A stretch of DNA of 24,673 nt from a virus. A model generated the notes under the pieces. That model was not told the DNA's origin. It searched no databases and worked only from the letters and a program-made list of their open reading frames with translations. The stretch spans positions 1-24,673 of the IMG/VR virus record IMGVR_UViG_3300029914_000132. One strand, 5' to 3'. Every line of letters begins with the position of its first letter. Positions within the stretch are counted from its first letter, which is position 1. Shown in pieces: positions 23,158 through 24,673 of this stretch. Made by a program: the position numbers and the translations under genes.

Positions 23158-23644
23158 GAGCATGGGGAGGGGCGTCCGAAGGCGCTAAATACTACCCGTC
23201 CCCGGACCCGTCCCCGTCCAGGCTGGCCCCGGACAGGTTGGCCCCGTCCAGGCTGGCCCTGGTCAGGTCGGCCCCGGTCAGGTCGGCCCTGGTCAGGTTG
23301 GCCCCGTTCAGGCTGGCCCCGGTCAGGTCGGCCCTGGTCAGGTTGGCCTCGGTCAGGTTGGCCCTGTACAGGTTGGCCCCGTACAGGCTGGCCCCGGTCA
23401 GGTCGGCCCTGGTCAGGTTGGCATCGTACAGGCTGGCATTGTACAGGTTAGCCCCGGTCAGGTTAGCCCCGGACAGGTATGCCCCGGTCAGGTTAGCCCC
23501 GGACAGGTTGGCCCTGGTAAGTTTTCGCATTGCTCAATCTCCTTTGTTGGGCCTAGTGGTGGATGGATCGCATCGGCCCGTCACCGTGCTTATGTGCCCC
23601 TTGGGGTCATGGGTTCACCCTGAGTATGGAGGGGCGTCCGAAGG
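23158..23644. repeat. 17-bp direct repeat at two gene ends
   Basis: GGAGGGGCGTCCGAAGG occurs at 23166-23182, just beyond the pentapeptide gene stop, and at 23628-23644, inside the last codons of the C2H2 gene. Similarity extends leftward (GAGCATGG / GAGTATGG) with a 2-base gap. Confidence 0.65.
23192..23530 (-). CDS. Pentapeptide-repeat protein (20 perfect units)
   Basis: The 112-residue protein is an unbroken run of 20 pentapeptides of the form A-(N/D/S/Y)-L-x-x at residues 7-106, preceded by MRKLTR and followed by DGSGDG. Pentapeptide-repeat proteins fold as a right-handed quadrilateral beta-helix; 20 units give about five coils. Some members (MfpA, Qnr) mimic DNA and inhibit or protect gyrase, others have unknown roles. 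This one lacks the usual Phe at the central position, keeping Leu in every unit, and has no cap domain. The start has AAGGAG eight bases upstream. It is not overlapped with neighbours, so it may be translated independently. Its role here, perhaps protection from a DNA-binding host enzyme, is inference. Confidence 0.88.
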   Translation of the reverse strand: MRKLTRANLSGANLTGAYLSGANLTGANLYNASLYDANLTRADLTGASLYGANLYRANLTEANLTRADLTGASLNGANLTRADLTGADLTRASLDGANLSGASLDGDGSGDG

Positions 23645-23992
23645 GATGGGACTGACATTGTACGGCTCGCAGTGGCCGGTTTTTAGGTGGATGCTTAGTC
23701 CAACCACGTCAAAATCCTTTTCTCCGCAGAACGGGCACACCCCGTCTCCTGTGGCAAAGTTTCCACTCGCGGTTTGTGCATCCCGCATCTCCGCAATCAC
23801 CGCCTCACGTTCCGCGAATTGGGCGCGGAGAACGGTGGCATCATGGTGGCCCTGGTGTCGATACACGCGCATATCCTCATATGCTATTTGCAAACTGGAC
23901 AGGCTTTCTTTTGTCTCCTCAAGTTTTCTGTTCGCTGTTTCTATTTGGGCGCGGAGGGATCTTTCTATTTCAATGCGTTCTGCGTCGTTCAT
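23615..23992 (-). CDS. Coiled-coil protein with C-terminal C2H2 zinc finger
   Basis: A 125-residue protein. Residues 1-75 form a long charged helix with heptad character (ERSLRAQIETANRKLEETKE, AQFAEREAVIAEMRDA). Residues 86-107 carry Cys86-x2-Cys89-x12-His102-x4-His107 with Phe94 and Leu99 in core positions (CPFCGEKDFD, then GLSIHLKTGH), a near-classic C2H2 finger. The end is Pro/Ser-rich (SPIPSDAPPYSG). A dimeric, zinc-dependent DNA- or RNA-binding protein is a reasonable reading; function unknown. The start overlaps the stop of a 24-codon frame by ATGA, with GAGGT as ribosome site. Confidence 0.8.
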   Translation of the reverse strand: MNDAERIEIERSLRAQIETANRKLEETKESLSSLQIAYEDMRVYRHQGHHDATVLRAQFAEREAVIAEMRDAQTASGNFATGDGVCPFCGEKDFDVVGLSIHLKTGHCEPYNVSPIPSDAPPYSG

Positions 23993-24063
23993 TTTATTAC
24001 CTCGTGATCGTTCTTATCATCGCTGTAAATTGTGGCGGCACACTCCATACAAATATATTTCAT
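23989..24063 (-). CDS. 24-residue CxxC micro-protein
   Basis: A 24-codon frame that begins inside the stop of the upstream zinc-protein gene (ATGA at 24063-24060) and ends inside the start of the C2H2 gene (ATGA at 23992-23989), filling the space exactly. The product, MKYICMECAATIYSDD and a short tail, has one Cys-x2-Cys knuckle. AAGGTGG lies about six bases upstream. Exact end-to-end overlaps on both sides make a real, translationally coupled gene likely; it might pair as half a zinc site with a partner protein. Confidence 0.6.
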   Translation of the reverse strand: MKYICMECAATIYSDDKNDHEVIK

Positions 24064-24533
24064 TTGCGTCCACCTTCGGTCCAATATTGGCAAACACCAC
24101 AATGGTTTACGTGTTTTTCCACACAAATATGCGCGCAGTATCCCTTTTCACCCCAGAAATAACAGGTCACACATTTATGTGGAACTGATTCATCTTGATT
24201 GATTACCGCCTCGGCAAGCGCGTTTTGAAGCCTGATAAAATCTTGGATCAAATCCCAAAACACGCAACCGGGGCATGAAACCCTTTCCGGTGACCACTCC
24301 TCACACGTCTCGCAAGGGGTAAATTCTTCCACGGCTATTCCCCCCCCCACCCGGTTTTTATTCCACGCGGCGATTGCGGCGGATTCAGTTTTACAGGCTA
24401 TCCCGCCACGTCCGCAATTCAAACAGACTACCGTGTAAGGTTTTTTTAGTGTCTTCCTGCACTGGATATCAGGACCGTACCCCACCGGTTGCTTGCACTC
24501 TGGGCACTTCTGCGGCTGGTCGGTGGTGGTCAT
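24060..24533 (-). CDS. Multi-zinc Lar-like protein
   Basis: I start at the ATG at 24533 (157 residues) because AGGGGAG lies seven bases upstream; an in-frame ATG at 24554 would add seven residues without a better site. Residues 10-60 resemble Lar-type restriction-alleviation zinc ribbons: Cys10-x2-Cys13, Cys37-x2-Cys40 and the typical ending TESAAIAAWNKN. After a Gly linker coded by nine G's, two more cysteine-rich modules follow: C74-x2-C77-x9-C87-x2-C90 and a C/H-rich one (C121-x2-C124, C133, H135, C137, H141, H144, C145-x2-C148). Lar relieves restriction and boosts modification in Rac prophage; a similar role here is inferred. Confidence 0.78.
   Translation of the reverse strand: MTTTDQPQKCPECKQPVGYGPDIQCRKTLKKPYTVVCLNCGRGGIACKTESAAIAAWNKNRVGGGIAVEEFTPCETCEEWSPERVSCPGCVFWDLIQDFIRLQNALAEAVINQDESVPHKCVTCYFWGEKGYCAHICVEKHVNHCGVCQYWTEGGRK
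24340..24348 (-). repeat. Nine-G homopolymer (poly-C on + strand) within the Lar-like gene
   Basis: Nine consecutive C on the + strand at 24340-24348 are read as G on the coding strand, in the codons for Val-Gly-Gly-Gly between the Lar-like domain and the second zinc module. Loss of one G puts TAG two codons on; gain of one reaches TGA after a short tail. Slippage could therefore switch the C-terminal modules off. Confidence 0.8.
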
Positions 24534-24582
24534 AGCTATTCTCCCCTGCCGCATCCATCCCCACTAGGCCCAACGATTGTAT

Positions 24583-24673
24583 TTACGCAACCTCTTCAAG
24601 TTCTCGGATACGAGCGCTAAAGAGGTCAAGCGCCGGAATTTTGTTTTTGTCCGCCATTATTCGTGGCATAGAT
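24583..24673 (-). CDS. 3' end of a small protein gene (partial at window edge)
   Basis: A leftward frame ends at the TAA at 24583-24585. Its visible end reads ADKNKIPALDLFSARIREL followed by EEVA. ATG codons at 24657 and 24669 could each be a start, giving 24 or 28 residues, or the frame may continue beyond the window. The sequence is a plain amphipathic helix; no family can be named. Confidence 0.45.
   Translation of the reverse strand, partial: SMPRIMADKNKIPALDLFSARIRELEEVA

Larger units (their letters stand above)
23546..24574. repeat. 22/23-bp inverted repeat pair bracketing the zinc-finger genes
   Basis: Left copy 23546-23568 (GTTGGGCCTAGTGG, then TGGATGGAT) and right copy 24553-24574, which on the other strand reads the same except for one missing base. 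The interval (about 1 kb) holds the C2H2, micro-protein and Lar-like genes. No target duplication is visible at the edges. Confidence 0.65.

Noticed and set aside
23210-23525. 15-bp periodic repeats that at first look like a minisatellite or CRISPR-like array
   Set aside because: The period is exactly five codons, there are no unique spacers, and the repeats translate to a perfect pentapeptide protein.
23106-24188. A 360-codon open frame on the + strand across the pentapeptide, C2H2 and Lar-like genes
   Set aside because: Its long SRLAP/VRLAP-type repeats are the reverse reading of the pentapeptide codons, it has no good ribosome site, and the minus-strand genes have recognisable motifs and coupled starts.

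Overview
The window is the late (structural) half of a contractile-tailed bacteriophage or prophage, followed by an oppositely oriented block of DNA-modification and small accessory genes. The DNA is GC-rich. The head-neck-tail gene order (cement protein, DUF2184-type capsid, DUF4054 connector, neck proteins, DUF3383 sheath, tube, tail chaperones, tape measure with tail lysozyme, Dit-like protein, plug, hub, Gp138 spike, gp25, baseplate J, DUF2612, fibres) is that of small myophages such as cyanophage Pam3 and Acinetobacter phage AP22. The host is presumably a Gram-negative, GC-rich bacterium, but no host gene, integrase, tRNA or att site is visible, so neither the host nor the free-phage/prophage state can be settled. 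Terminase, portal and head-maturation genes must lie to the left; no holin or endolysin is seen.

Region 1-4400 (+): end of an upstream head gene, cement protein, major capsid protein, a small unknown, and connector/neck proteins. Region 4418-9772 (+): sheath, tube, tail assembly chaperone with a well-formed -1 frameshift signal, tape measure with a C-terminal lysozyme domain, Dit-like protein. Region 9775-13929 (+): baseplate (plug, hub, spike, gp25-like wedge, J-like wedge, DUF2612). Region 13916-19771 (+): a host-recognition cluster with a glycine-rich fibre, an Ala/Ser-rich fibre with collagen-like triplets, a LamG-type lectin protein, a probable fibre-assembly protein and small unknowns. 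An intrinsic terminator and two further hairpins (19788-19868) close this rightward transcription unit.

Region 19883-24673 (-): a convergent operon of mostly small genes, many linked by 4-base ATGA stop/start overlaps. From promoter-distal to proximal: a C5-cytosine methyltransferase, an N6-adenine/N4-cytosine methyltransferase, a coiled-coil protein, a CPFC-motif small protein, a 62-residue unknown, a perfect 20-unit pentapeptide-repeat protein, a coiled-coil/C2H2 zinc-finger protein, a 24-residue CxxC micro-protein, a multi-zinc Lar-like protein and the end of another small gene. I read this as a modification/anti-restriction island. It has odd features: two unrelated methyltransferases end in the same tail sequence, a 9-G tract sits between the domains of the Lar-like protein, and a near-perfect 22/23-bp inverted repeat brackets the zinc-finger genes.

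No gene-free stretch longer than about 110 bases exists in the window.
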